Assembly (NCBI RefSeq): GCF_005503625.1
Contig: NZ_SCMX01000002.1
Location: 118,225 to 182,224 of the forward strand
Reading direction: 5' to 3'
From: Cupriavidus sp. 2SB
GTDB taxonomy: Bacteria; Pseudomonadota; Gammaproteobacteria; Burkholderiales; Burkholderiaceae
DNA: 64,000 bases
Shown: positions 1 to 8,324 of the stretch, piece by piece
Layout of the letters: every line of letters begins with the position of its first letter
Position numbering within the stretch: position 1 is the stretch's first letter
The notes under the pieces: model-generated
What the model saw: only the letters and a program-made list of their open reading frames with translations
Database searches by the model: none
What the model was told of the DNA's origin: nothing
Translations under genes and position numbers: made by a program

Positions 1-1005
1 CACCACGACCTTCTCGCCGTACGACTTCGACACATCGGTCAGTTCGGCCACGATCTTGCCCGAGCGGTCCGCCTGCGAGACTTCCAGCTTGACGTTGCCC
101 TGCACGTCACGGCGCGCGGCACGCTCGCTGCGCATCGTCACCAGCCGCTGGATGCGGGCCACGCTGCGCGTGCGGCGCGCTTCCACACCCTTGCGGATCC
201 AGACTTCTTCCTGCGCCAGCAGCTTGTCGAACTTGGCCTGTTCCACGGCCTCGTTGGCCAGCAGTTCGGCCTTGCGCACCTGGTATGCCTCGAAATTGCC
301 CGGGAACGACAGCAGCTTGCCACGATCCAGTTCGACGATGCGCGTGGCCACGCGGTCCAGGAAGGCGCGATCGTGGGTAATCAGCAGCACGCTGCCGCGG
401 AAGTTCAGCAGCAGGTCTTCGAGCCAGCCGATTGCCTCGACGTCCAGGTGGTTGGTCGGCTCGTCCAGCAGCAGGATGTCCGGTTCGGCCACGAGACCCT
501 GCGCCAGCGCCACGCGCTTCTGCAGGCCGCCCGAGAGCGCGTCTACCCGCACATGCGGATCGAGGTTGAGCCGGGCCAGCGTGGTTTCCACACGCGTGCG
601 CAGGTGCCAGGCGTTGGCCGCATCGAGTTCGGCCTGCACATCATGCAACTCGGCCAGCGTGGCCTCGTCGTGATGGGTGTCGAGCTTGGCCAGCGCGGCG
701 TCGTAGCGCAGTAGCAGGTCATGTGCCTCGCCCATGCCCAGGCTGACCGCATCGAACACGGTCAGGCCCGGCGCGAACTGTGGTTCCTGCGCCACATAGG
801 CCGAGGTGACGCCGCTCTGGCGGGAAATCAGGCCGTCATCCGGCGCCGACGCCCCGGAAATGATCCGCAGCAGCGAGGACTTGCCGCTGCCGTTGCGGCC
901 AATCAGGCCGACCCGCTCGCCGGCTTCGAGCGAGAAATCGGTGTGGTCAAGCAATGCCACGTGGCCAAAGGCCAGTTGGGCATCGGTAATGGAAAACAGG
1001 GCCAT
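1..1005 (-). CDS. uup: ABC-F family ATPase (Uup-like), 3' end beyond window
   Basis: Soluble tandem ABC ATPase of the ABC-F family, which acts on translating ribosomes or DNA intermediates rather than as a transporter. I translated the minus strand from the ATG at 1005-1003. The first nucleotide-binding domain shows a Walker A (GRNGSGKSS), a signature (LSGGLQKRVALA) and a Walker B plus D-loop (ILLLDEPTNHLD). The Arg/Lys-rich ABC-F linker follows (IRKGVEARRTRSVARIQR), then the start of the second domain, where the window begins. The N-terminus resembles Uup more than YheS or EttA. No strong Shine-Dalgarno is visible. About 160 bases upstream lies a minus-strand intrinsic terminator that could attenuate this gene. 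Family assignment is firm; the exact subgroup is inferred. Confidence 0.88.
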   Translation of the reverse strand, partial: MALFSITDAQLAFGHVALLDHTDFSLEAGERVGLIGRNGSGKSSLLRIISGASAPDDGLISRQSGVTSAYVAQEPQFAPGLTVFDAVSLGMGEAHDLLLRYDAALAKLDTHHDEATLAELHDVQAELDAANAWHLRTRVETTLARLNLDPHVRVDALSGGLQKRVALAQGLVAEPDILLLDEPTNHLDVEAIGWLEDLLLNFRGSVLLITHDRAFLDRVATRIVELDRGKLLSFPGNFEAYQVRKAELLANEAVEQAKFDKLLAQEEVWIRKGVEARRTRSVARIQRLVTMRSERAARRDVQGNVKLEVSQADRSGKIVAELTDVSKSYGEKVVV

Positions 1006-1165
1006 GGTGAGAAGGAGACGGGTGAGCGCGATGCCTGGGTGCGGCGCGGGGAGCGCCGGCACAGGGTGCGGACGCGCGAAAGGCAGGCCCGAATTGTAGA
1101 CGACTGTGGTGGGCGGCTGCGGCATCAGACCGAAGGGCGCCTCTGGTTACGCAGTGGCGGCCACG

Positions 1166-1385
1166 AAAAAGAAAAGGCCCGTTCGGTTGAACGGGCCCCA
1201 AGAGTCTCTCCTCGGTGCCCTGCTCGCAAGGCACGTCTGAAGGATAGCCAGCCGCACGCTGCGCCAGAAGTCGGACAAATCCTTAAGGGAAAGTCCCCGT
1301 CAACCTGCGATGGCGCAAAGCGTTGCGCGCCGGGAACGTTGAAGATCGCCACTAGCTGATGCTGTTGTGCCTTGCACGTGGCCCG
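1166..1385 (-). ncRNA. Candidate structured leader or small RNA ending in an intrinsic terminator
   Basis: The 523-base gap between the ABC-F gene and the binding-protein gene holds a strong minus-strand terminator. Its 9-bp stem (1176-1184 with 1189-1197) has a 4-base loop and is followed, on the minus strand, by TTTTCTTTTT. No convincing minus-strand gene lies upstream of it. Further upstream, GCAAGGCAC (near 1375-1367) can pair with GTGCCTTGC (near 1234-1226). The latter can alternatively form a local hairpin with GGCAC next to the terminator. A small hairpin (GGAC..GTCC) sits between. This layout fits an attenuator leader of the ABC-F gene or an independent sRNA of about 190-220 nt. The 5' end is a guess, and I could not match it to a known RNA family. 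Confidence 0.4.
1170..1200 (-). terminator. Intrinsic terminator, minus strand
   Basis: Stem GGCCCGTTC / GAACGGGCC with a 4-base loop, followed on the minus strand by TTTTCTTTTT. It lies upstream of the ABC-F gene and not downstream of any recognised gene. Confidence 0.75.
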
Positions 1386-1528
1386 TGGAACAATCGGCGC
1401 CATCGGTTTCTCCGACCGCGCAACGGCCGCACCAGTACGAAAGCAGCATCAGAGCCGGAACCATCCGGCCATCGGCGGCAAACATGCCGCCTGGGTTATT
1501 TCCTGACAATTTTTCGACGGGTATTTTC

Positions 1529-2464
1529 ATGACCAATTCGGGCCTGCCGCGCCGTGCCTCAATCCGAGGTCTGGCGTCTGTCGTAGTTTCCTTTGCCGCG
1601 CTGCTCTGCCTGCCCGCCTCGCCGCGGGTGCAGGCCGCCACGCCCAACTCCGTGGTGCTGCGCATCCAGCAAAGCGGTGTCATCCGCATTGCCCACCGCG
1701 AAAGCTCGGTGCCATTCTCGTTCGTGGCCGACGGCAAGCCGATGGGCTATGCCGTGGACCTCTGCCTCAAGGTGGCCGATGCCCTGCGCTCCCAGCTCAA
1801 GCTGCCGCAACTGCGGGTGGAGTGGGTGCCGGTGACACCGGCTTCCCGGATTCCCGCCATCGTCGACGGCAAGGCCGATCTTGAATGCGGATCGACCACC
1901 AATAACCGCGAACGGCGCGACCAGGTGGCCTTCACCATCCCGCACTACATTGCAGGCAGCCGCATGATCGTGAAGTCCGATTCCGGTATCCGCAAATGGA
2001 ACGACCTGCGCGGCAAGACCGTGGTTTCGACCACGGGCACCACGCCGCTGGCCATGCTCCGCAAGATGGACGAAACGGGCGCGATGGGATGGAAGGTGGT
2101 GGAAGCCAAGGACCACGCCGAGGCGTTTGCCATGGTGGAAGCGGGCAAGGCCGACGCCTTCGTCATGGATGACGTGCTGCTGTACGGCCTGCGCGCTAAC
2201 GCCAAGAACCCGACGGCCCTGACAGTGACGGGCGACCTGCTCACCATCGAGCCGTACGCCATCATGCTTTCGAAAAACGATGCCGAGTTCAAGAAGATCG
2301 TGGACCGCGCAATGATCGCCGCGATCTACGATCAGGAAACGCAGAAGCTCTACCGCAAGTGGTTCCAGCAGCCGATTCCGCCCAATGGCATCACGCTCGA
2401 TATTCCCATGAGCTACCTGCTGCGCGATTCGTTCAAGTTCCCCAGCGACAAGGTGGCAGACTGA
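1529..2464 (+). CDS. Periplasmic amino-acid ABC transporter substrate-binding protein (SBP_bac_3, GltI-like)
   Basis: Predicted periplasmic solute-binding protein of 311 residues for a polar amino acid, of the glutamate/aspartate type. The ATG at 1529 is chosen because it opens a typical signal peptide: an Arg-rich start, a hydrophobic core (ASVVVSFAALLCLP) and an Ala-x-Ala-like end near residue 36. The upstream in-frame extension to 1367 has no such feature. Family-typical segments include VIRIAHRESSVPFSF, GYAVDLCLKVADALR, GKADLECGSTTNNRERR and the C-terminal LYRKWF. No permease or ATPase gene is adjacent, so it is an orphan binding protein or serves a distant transporter. The ligand is inferred from family resemblance only. 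Confidence 0.88.
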   Translation: MTNSGLPRRASIRGLASVVVSFAALLCLPASPRVQAATPNSVVLRIQQSGVIRIAHRESSVPFSFVADGKPMGYAVDLCLKVADALRSQLKLPQLRVEWVPVTPASRIPAIVDGKADLECGSTTNNRERRDQVAFTIPHYIAGSRMIVKSDSGIRKWNDLRGKTVVSTTGTTPLAMLRKMDETGAMGWKVVEAKDHAEAFAMVEAGKADAFVMDDVLLYGLRANAKNPTALTVTGDLLTIEPYAIMLSKNDAEFKKIVDRAMIAAIYDQETQKLYRKWFQQPIPPNGITLDIPMSYLLRDSFKFPSDKVAD

Positions 2465-2559
2465 AACTGCCTCAAGGTCCGGCCGGGATGGCCGGGATGG
2501 CCGGCATGCGAAACTAGCGGCCAAACTCTCGCATTCCGCCCTCCTTTCGCACGATCACG

Positions 2560-3750
2560 ATGACTGCCGCCTCATCCATCAAACTGTCTGACTTGTCTGT
2601 TTCCACGGCAGTTGCTGGCCTGATCGCCATGCTGACCGGCTACACCAGTTCACTGGTGCTGATGATCCAGGCCGGGCAGGCAGCCCACCTCAGCGATGCA
2701 CAGATTGCCTCATGGATCTGGGCATTGTCGGTGGGAATGGGCGTGACCACACTTGGATTGTCGCTGGCGATGCGCGTGCCGGTGGTCGTGGCATGGTCCA
2801 CGCCCGGCGCGGCGCTGTTGATCGCCAGCTTGCCCGGGGTGCCCTACCCCGAGGCCATCGGCGCCTTCTTGATGGCTGCACTGTTGATGACGGCGGCTGG
2901 CCTGACCGGCTGGTTCGACCGGCTCATGAAGGCGCTTCCGGCGAGCATCGCGTCGGCGCTGCTCGCTGGCATCCTGTTCCGGATCAGCGTTGATGTCTTT
3001 ATCCAGGCACAGCACCAGACCGTGCTGCTGCTCGTGATGTTCGCCGCCTACCTGCTGGGCCGCCGCCTGTGGCCACGTTACGCCGTGCCGGTGGTGCTGG
3101 CCATTGGCGTGGCGCTGGCTGGCGCGCTGGGCCAGTTGCACTTCGAGCAATTTCACTTCGCCGCCGCGCTGCCGGTTTGGACCACGCCGGCGTTCTCGCT
3201 GTCGGCATTCATCAGCATCGCCGTGCCGCTGTTTATCGTGGCGCTGGCATCGCAGAATATTCCAGGGCTGGCCGTGTTGCGCGCCGATGGCTACCACGTG
3301 CCGGCCAGCCCGCTGATTACGGTGACGGGCGTTGCATCGGCCATCCTCGCGCCGTTTGGCTCGCATGGCATCAACCTCGCAGCGATTACCGCCGCCATCT
3401 GCACCGGTCCGCAAGCGGATGCCGACCCGCGCCGCCGCTATATGGCGGCGGTGGTCTGTGGTATCGGCTATCTGGTGATGGGCGTGATGGCCGCGAGCAT
3501 CGCAGCGCTATTCGCGGCGTTTCCGAAGGCACTGGTGGTGGGCGTGGCAGCGTTCGCGCTGCTGGGATCGATCGCCAATGGCCTGACTGTTGCCATGCAG
3601 ACGCCAGCCGAACGGGAATCGGCGCTGCTGACGTTCATGATCACGGCATCGGGCATGACGCTGGCCGGAGTCGGCTCGGCTTTCTGGGGTGTGGTGGGCG
3701 GAATGCTCGCGCTGCTGATTCTCAAGCCGCGCGAGCAACGAGCAAGCTGA
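2560..3750 (+). CDS. benE: BenE-family benzoate/H+ symporter-like membrane protein
   Basis: Polytopic inner-membrane protein of 396 residues with about 11-12 hydrophobic segments throughout. The N-terminal half (LSVSTAVAGLIAMLTGYTSS followed by AWSTPGAALL) and the later GSHGINLAAITAAICTG segment are characteristic of the BenE family. That family imports benzoate or related aromatic acids with protons. There are no benzoate catabolic genes (benABC, catABC) nearby, so the real substrate may differ. The gene stands alone, 95 bases after the binding-protein gene, and is convergent with the next gene. Confidence 0.88.
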   Translation: MTAASSIKLSDLSVSTAVAGLIAMLTGYTSSLVLMIQAGQAAHLSDAQIASWIWALSVGMGVTTLGLSLAMRVPVVVAWSTPGAALLIASLPGVPYPEAIGAFLMAALLMTAAGLTGWFDRLMKALPASIASALLAGILFRISVDVFIQAQHQTVLLLVMFAAYLLGRRLWPRYAVPVVLAIGVALAGALGQLHFEQFHFAAALPVWTTPAFSLSAFISIAVPLFIVALASQNIPGLAVLRADGYHVPASPLITVTGVASAILAPFGSHGINLAAITAAICTGPQADADPRRRYMAAVVCGIGYLVMGVMAASIAALFAAFPKALVVGVAAFALLGSIANGLTVAMQTPAERESALLTFMITASGMTLAGVGSAFWGVVGGMLALLILKPREQRAS

Positions 3751-3770
3751 ACCGTCCCTGCAACGGCAAC

Positions 3771-4295
3771 CTACAGCAGCAGGAAGGCGATCTCGGACGC
3801 CGGGATCTGCGACACGGGCACGCCGCGCCGACGCTGGAACAGCACATGTTCCAGCACGCGGTCGCGCTGTTCGGCAAACACTTGTGGATCGAAGCGCAGC
3901 GCATACACGGCGTAGTGCTCAGCCAGCAGCTTGTAGACCCGATGGCGGACGAGCAGCATCTCGTTCTCGGCGTGGAGTTGGGCCATCTCCGTGCTGTGGT
4001 CCTCTTCGAGCTGGCGCATGCTGACCACCACGCGGGCATGCATTCCCCGGTAGCGGTCGATCTCGGCATGGGCGCGCCGCAACTCCTCGCGCACGCTGCG
4101 CACTTCCTGTATCAGCTTGAGGTTCTGCTGGACGCCGCGCTGGATGCGCGACGCCTCTTCGAGCGCGTGATCGGCGGCGGCAATCGTGTTCTGCCAAACG
4201 CCGTCTCGGGGCTCCTCGCGGACATCCGGCGTTCCCTCGACGCCAGCTAGCCGCGTGACGGGCCACTGCGTGACCGCGTCCGGTTCGTTATTCAT
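3771..4295 (-). CDS. Hypothetical coiled-coil protein
   Basis: Unrecognised protein of 174 residues, without signal peptide or membrane segment. A long charged helix spans roughly residues 35-125, with heptad-like spacing (EEASRIQRGVQQNLKLIQEV, REELRRAHAEIDRYRGMH, MRQLEEDHSTEMAQLHAENE), predicting a coiled coil. The ATG at 4295 follows a weak purine stretch (GGGGAGC). It is convergent with the BenE gene and 20 bases from it. Reading frame and composition look like real coding sequence. Function is unknown. Confidence 0.7.
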   Translation of the reverse strand: MNNEPDAVTQWPVTRLAGVEGTPDVREEPRDGVWQNTIAAADHALEEASRIQRGVQQNLKLIQEVRSVREELRRAHAEIDRYRGMHARVVVSMRQLEEDHSTEMAQLHAENEMLLVRHRVYKLLAEHYAVYALRFDPQVFAEQRDRVLEHVLFQRRRGVPVSQIPASEIAFLLL

Positions 4296-4655
4296 GATGC
4301 TCCCCTAACCCGTCTGCACCACAACCCGCCACCGGCGATTTTTTGATGCCGGCATGGTCAGGCCACGGCCTGTAAATCACCGCGACGCATTGTCGCCGTC
4401 TCGACCAACTATTACGAGCGGCCTTTGTTTTAATGTGTGTCCCATCATTCAAGCCCGCTTGCGCGACTACCGCAACCACCGCAAAGAGGGGTAATCCATC
4501 CGCCGGAAACCTTTACCCCGCTTGGGTTAGCGCGGTTCCGACGCGGCGTTTGCAGGCCCCACGCAGCAAGGCATCGGATAATGTCCTCTTTCAAGCGGCC
4601 CGCGCGTCGCTTTTTACGGTGCCTCCCTTCGTTTCGCCCTCTCGCCCCGCATTCC
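4296..4655. other. Intergenic region between the coiled-coil gene and the SMR gene
   Basis: A 360-base divergent spacer. I see no convincing ORF, riboswitch or RNA gene. I looked for guanidine-riboswitch signatures because SMR genes often carry them, and did not find them. It probably holds the promoters of both flanking genes. Confidence 0.4.
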
Positions 4656-4985
4656 ATGAACGGATACGTACTCCTCACCCTTGCCATCATTGCCGAAGTC
4701 ATTGCCACCAGCAGCCTCAAGGCCGCCGAGAATTTCACGCGGTTCTGGCCTAGCGTGCTGGTCGTGTCGGGGTATGTCGCAGCGTTCTGGCTGCTGATGC
4801 AGGTCATGAAGACCGTGCCGGTTGGGGTGGCCTACGCCATCTGGTCCGGCGCCGGCATCGTGTTGGTCACCCTGATCGCGTCGATCCTCTACCGTCAGAT
4901 TCCTGACCTTGCCGCCTGGCTGGGCATCGGCCTGATCATCGCCGGCGTGGCCGTGATCCAGCTGTTCTCGAAAATGAGCCACTGA
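4656..4985 (+). CDS. Small multidrug resistance (SMR) family efflux protein, EmrE-like
   Basis: Four-helix inner-membrane drug/H+ antiporter of 109 residues, the standard SMR size. The ATG at 4656 gives the canonical start (MNGYVLLTLAIIAEVIATSS) and places the essential proton/drug-coupling glutamate at residue 14, as in EmrE. Further SMR hallmarks are the AYAIWSGAG motif in helix 3 and the GIGLIIAGVAVI helix 4. The in-frame extension upstream to 4437 is Arg-rich and unlike the family, so it was rejected. EmrE-type (quaternary cations) is favoured over the SugE/Gdx type, but substrate cannot be fixed from sequence. Confidence 0.9.
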   Translation: MNGYVLLTLAIIAEVIATSSLKAAENFTRFWPSVLVVSGYVAAFWLLMQVMKTVPVGVAYAIWSGAGIVLVTLIASILYRQIPDLAAWLGIGLIIAGVAVIQLFSKMSH

Positions 4986-5006
4986 GGGCGTTGAGGGGCG
5001 CGGCGC

Positions 5007-5351
5007 TCAGCCCTTCGGCGGCAGCGTCCGCAACAACCGGTTGACATGTGCGAGCGTGTCGCACTCGTCCACCTTCTGGCGCCGCCGCTGCTCGATGATG
5101 TCGAGCAAGGCGCGAACCTGCCCGTTCTTCGCTTCGCAAACTTCCCCGCCTTCCTTCGGACACGCCACCTCGATCTCGCCACGCAGGCTTTCCTGCACGA
5201 TATCGATCAGCGCCGAACAGCCCGACGTGTCCGCCAACGCCGGATCGGACGCGGCCTGCAACGCCATGACCGGGGCGGCAGCCAACAACGCAAGCGCAGG
5301 CAACCAGCGGAAAAGCCTCCGCGGCACCCGAGAAGTCCGGGAAATGGGCAT
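5007..5351 (-). CDS. Small secreted hypothetical protein
   Basis: Protein of 114 residues with a clear Sec signal peptide: basic start, then a hydrophobic core near residues 17-33 (LPALALLAAAPVMALQAAS). The mature part is about 80 residues and contains four cysteines (SGCSALI, VACPKEGGEVCEA, DECDTL), suggesting disulfides in the periplasm. It is convergent with the SMR gene, 21 bases away. No family recognised. Confidence 0.6.
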   Translation of the reverse strand: MPISRTSRVPRRLFRWLPALALLAAAPVMALQAASDPALADTSGCSALIDIVQESLRGEIEVACPKEGGEVCEAKNGQVRALLDIIEQRRRQKVDECDTLAHVNRLLRTLPPKG

Positions 5352-5647
5352 GGATTGGACAGATATGAATCAGGCAGCACCGCCGCTGCGGCGTGCGGGC
5401 TACATCATAGCGGTTTGTTTAATTCGGCCGAGAAAAATAGCAATTGCCGTGAAAGCGCCCCGCCACAACTCAGAAAAAGGGACCTCAAACTCAGTTACAG
5501 ACAAGGCTATTTCGGATTATTTGTTGAAGCTGGATGACATGTCTGACCCTGAAGGTACGGTGGTCTCGGTAACATCGGGTTTCAAATCGCGATCGGTCCG
5601 GGGAGTACAATTGCCGCCCTGCCTATGATTCGAACGCCTCTACTGGA

Positions 5648-6523
5648 ATGCCAACAATATCTGACAGTTCCGCCGACGATCTTGTCCGTTTTGTCTCCAA
5701 AGTCGTATTTGGCCGGCATGTGCTGCGACTCATGGTGTTCCTGATCCTGTGCGGTGCTGCCGGCGCCTACCTCATGCCTGCGCCACTCCAGACCTGGTTT
5801 GCATCTGCCTTGATCCGCATCGGCCAGGCCGGCGATGCCCGCAGTTCCTTGCTGGACCCACAAGCCGTGCGCCAGCGCATACAGTATCGCGGCTTCGTGC
5901 TGGAGGCATTGAAAGGCGCCGGCTTGCCGGATGACCCCCAGACAAACATGACCGCCCAGATCGCGGCAGACTCCTTCGGGATTGTGGCAAAGGGACCGAA
6001 TAACGATGGACGCATGATCGAAATCAGCGTGCGCGGGCCCGACCCTGCAACGGCCAAGCGCGTCATCGCGTCCGCAGTCTCTATCCTGGTTGCCGAGCAC
6101 AAGCCCGCCATTGCTGCCTACGAGACACGCATGCGCGCCCAGATCGACAGCCTCAATGAGTCCGTTGCGACTTATGAAACACAGCGCAAGCAGTTAATGG
6201 CGCTGGCCAACGCCCAGGGACCGAAAAAGGAAATCACAAAAGGGGTCACCGTGGCCGACAAAATCCAGATCATCGACGTGGACAGCCGCCGCCTGATCAA
6301 GCAACGCGAGATGCTGGAAGAACAGCTCGATCCCACGCGCACATTCGAGACCGCCGAAATTGGCCCGGTTGTCGTGACCGATCGACGCTATGGTCCCAAC
6401 CGCTGGTGGGGTGTCCTGACGGGCGTTCTTATGGGCGTTTTCTTCTACGTTGCATATCTCGGCATAGCCAGTGCCGAGTTCCGTCAGGCCATCAACCGGG
6501 CTCGCGGCTACGGCCATGCTTGA
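5648..6523 (+). CDS. Wzz-like polysaccharide co-polymerase / chain-length determinant family protein
   Basis: Inner-membrane protein of 291 residues with the polysaccharide co-polymerase layout: a membrane helix near residues 25-45, a long periplasmic helical domain (AKRVIASAVSILVAEHKPAI, ETRMRAQIDSLNESVATYE) and a second helix near 250-275. It lacks a fused tyrosine-kinase domain. Members set the chain length of O-antigen or exopolysaccharide made by a Wzy polymerase. The next gene overlaps its stop by 8 bases and encodes a Wzy-like protein, which supports the role. Only this pair is present; no glycosyltransferases are in the window. Confidence 0.72.
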   Translation: MPTISDSSADDLVRFVSKVVFGRHVLRLMVFLILCGAAGAYLMPAPLQTWFASALIRIGQAGDARSSLLDPQAVRQRIQYRGFVLEALKGAGLPDDPQTNMTAQIAADSFGIVAKGPNNDGRMIEISVRGPDPATAKRVIASAVSILVAEHKPAIAAYETRMRAQIDSLNESVATYETQRKQLMALANAQGPKKEITKGVTVADKIQIIDVDSRRLIKQREMLEEQLDPTRTFETAEIGPVVVTDRRYGPNRWWGVLTGVLMGVFFYVAYLGIASAEFRQAINRARGYGHA

Positions 6524-7850
6524 TAAATCCCTTGCCGTCATCTACAGCCTCATGATCCTGGGGCAGGCAGCAGCATTGCGTGCCTACATCGGAACATGGA
6601 TTGCGCCGGCCTGCCTCTGGGGCCTGTTCTGGTTCATGTTCACGTTCGTACCCCTGGTCGCACTGTGGAACGTACCGGTCAATCCCGATGCCGTGCTGTA
6701 TCTGCTAGTCGCCAGTTGCCTGTTCTCGCTGACGGCCTTGCCGTTCAGTTGGCGGCGTGTCTTCCGCCTGCGCCGCGAAAATCCCATGACCGTCGACTAC
6801 GGCAGCGCGTTCATGCTGAATGCGTTCTATGTGATCAGCCTGGTGGCGATCTTCAGCTTGTTGATCGACCTGTGGATTCAGGGTGTGACGATATGGGATG
6901 CCATCTTCAGCCCCATGCAGGTTGCGGCCCGCATGATCGATATGCGGTATTCCGAATCGCTGGTGCCCAACATTTTCTCGAAGCTGAGCTTTGCCACACA
7001 GTACCCGGCCGCCATTATCGGAGGCTTCATCTATGTAACGCGCCCGGCTGGCGCCAAGAGAGCCAGAATCCTGGTTCTTACCTTTCTGCCATCGATCCTC
7101 GGCATGATCCTGCTGGGCGCAAAAGGCACGCTGTTCCAGGCCTTTGCCTTCTACTGGGGTGGCACGCTCGTCTGCAAGATCCAGCGCGGAGACCTGCGCA
7201 TCCTCTCCAGGGAGGAGATCCGGAAGCTACTGCCGTACGGTGCGCTAGTCGTCGGACTTGTCACGGTCTCGCTGCTCTCCCGCTTCATCGGCAATGCCGG
7301 AGCAGATATTCTTGAGGGTCTGCAACGCCTGTTCGCCTCCTACGTGACCGCGCACCTCTACGGCTTCTCGGACTGGTTCAGCTTCACCACCGACGCCAGC
7401 TTCACGCAGTACTACTTCGACCTCCACAACAGTAGCGCGCTATATACCTTTACACCGATTGCACGTCTTCTGGGCGACACCACCGCACTGCCTCCGGGAA
7501 CGTACGACGAATACTTCACCTACGATGCACTATTCCAGACCAACATCTACACGATGTTCCGGGGACTGATCATCGATTTCGGGATGTGGGGATCGTTGCT
7601 CTTCATGGTGCTGTTCGGCGTGGCGATGCACCTGTCCTACTGGATGTTCCTCGTGGCGCGCTACCCAGCCATGTCGGCCTCGATCTTTATCCACTCGGTA
7701 GGGTATTTCTACAGTTCGTTCATGATCAGCCTGCTGACTTACAACAGCATCTATCTGAGCGTGGTGATTATCGCCATCGTACTGTTCATGAACCGGATTG
7801 CTTCGCTGCAATTGCAACGCGCCAAACTGGGCGTAGGAAGCCTTACGTAG
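6516..7850 (+). CDS. O-antigen polymerase (Wzy)-like membrane protein
   Basis: Polytopic membrane protein of 444 residues with about 11 hydrophobic helices and a large loop near residues 290-350 (YGFSDWFSFTTDASFTQYYF) typical of oligosaccharide repeat-unit polymerases. The ATG at 6516 is preferred to 6471 because it couples to the previous gene's stop (overlap 6516-6523) and begins directly with a membrane helix. Likely polymerises undecaprenyl-linked repeat units in the periplasm, with the upstream Wzz-like protein controlling length. Assignment rests on topology, not on conserved catalytic residues, which this family lacks. Confidence 0.72.
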   Translation: MLDKSLAVIYSLMILGQAAALRAYIGTWIAPACLWGLFWFMFTFVPLVALWNVPVNPDAVLYLLVASCLFSLTALPFSWRRVFRLRRENPMTVDYGSAFMLNAFYVISLVAIFSLLIDLWIQGVTIWDAIFSPMQVAARMIDMRYSESLVPNIFSKLSFATQYPAAIIGGFIYVTRPAGAKRARILVLTFLPSILGMILLGAKGTLFQAFAFYWGGTLVCKIQRGDLRILSREEIRKLLPYGALVVGLVTVSLLSRFIGNAGADILEGLQRLFASYVTAHLYGFSDWFSFTTDASFTQYYFDLHNSSALYTFTPIARLLGDTTALPPGTYDEYFTYDALFQTNIYTMFRGLIIDFGMWGSLLFMVLFGVAMHLSYWMFLVARYPAMSASIFIHSVGYFYSSFMISLLTYNSIYLSVVIIAIVLFMNRIASLQLQRAKLGVGSLT

Positions 7851-7940
7851 GAGCACCCGTCTTCGGATTATCAGGAGTATCCGAAGCACTCAGGAAGATT
7901 CCAACGGTTTATCGCTGACTTGGCTGAAGGCCGGCCCGCA

Positions 7941-7960
7941 ACCCCTGAAATCTCAGGGGT
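7941..7960. repeat. Stem-loop after the Wzy-like gene
   Basis: Perfect 8-bp inverted repeat ACCCCTGA / TCAGGGGT with a 4-base loop, between the Wzy-like gene and the tRNA. No T-run follows, so it is at best a weak terminator or an mRNA 3'-end stabiliser. Confidence 0.35.
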
Positions 7961-7994
7961 GGGGAAAACTGAAGAACTGCTGCAGACTTAGGAA

Positions 7995-8069
7995 TGGTCC
8001 CGCCGACAGGAATCGAACCTGTATCTAGCGCTTAGGAGGCGCTCGTTCTATCCATTGAACTACGGCGAG
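7995..8069 (-). tRNA. tRNA-Arg (anticodon CCT)
   Basis: Folded by hand on the minus strand. The acceptor stem CTCGCCG / CGGCGGG has one G-T pair; the D-arm is GTTC..GAAC; the anticodon stem AGCGC / GCGCT encloses the loop CTCCTAA (anticodon CCT). The T-arm is ACAGG-TTCGATT-CCTGT and the discriminator A is followed by an encoded CCA (TGG at 7995-7997). It reads AGG codons. The 5' boundary could be one base longer. No integrase gene or duplicated tRNA end was seen nearby. Confidence 0.93.
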
Positions 8070-8286
8070 CGGACCGTCTGCATGCCACGGTGGCCGCGCG
8101 GTGGCGGGCTTGTGGTGAGACGGGGCGCAGTATAGCAAACTCGACCACCCTGCCGCCACGGCGGGAGGTGCCGGCACCGGCTGCGTGACGGGTGCTGGCG
8201 GCGTTGCGGGTGCCCGGTGCGCTGAGGCGGTGGCAGGCGCGGCCGCGGCGAGCGTTGCAGCTTTCCCAATCGATCAGTCCTGGCAT
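8032..8286 (-). CDS. Possible small ORF after the LRAT gene (doubtful)
   Basis: Begins MPGLIDWESCNARRG, 38 bases after the LRAT-protein stop. Its ribosome-binding region GGGAGACCATCATG is nearly identical to that of the double-glycine peptide genes (GGAGACCATCATG at 30760 and at 25370). The product has no double-glycine leader, is Arg/Ala-rich, and runs into the tRNA-Arg gene. It may be a decayed peptide gene, a short translated tail of the LRAT operon, or chance. Confidence 0.25.
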   Translation of the reverse strand: MPGLIDWESCNARRGRACHRLSAPGTRNAASTRHAAGAGTSRRGGRVVEFAILRPVSPQARHRAATVACRRSARRSSMDRTSAS

Positions 8287-8324
8287 GATGGTCTCCCTGG
8301 TTTCGTTCTTCGATGTGGATGGAT

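Noticed and set aside
1176..1385. 6S RNA
   Set aside because: The length is right, but I could not lay out the rod with a central bubble; the two halves do not pair well beyond one 9-bp stem.
1559..2524. 321-residue minus-strand ORF over the binding-protein gene
   Set aside because: The plus strand encodes a clear signal peptide and SBP domain; the antisense product has no features.
4440..4655. Guanidine riboswitch before the SMR gene
   Set aside because: None of the conserved guanidine-I, -II or -III sequence elements could be found.
7995..8069. tRNA-Arg as the attachment site of the peptide-system region
   Set aside because: No integrase gene and no second copy of the tRNA 3' end were found. 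The peptide genes also lie on the 5' side of the tRNA, opposite to the usual insertion side.
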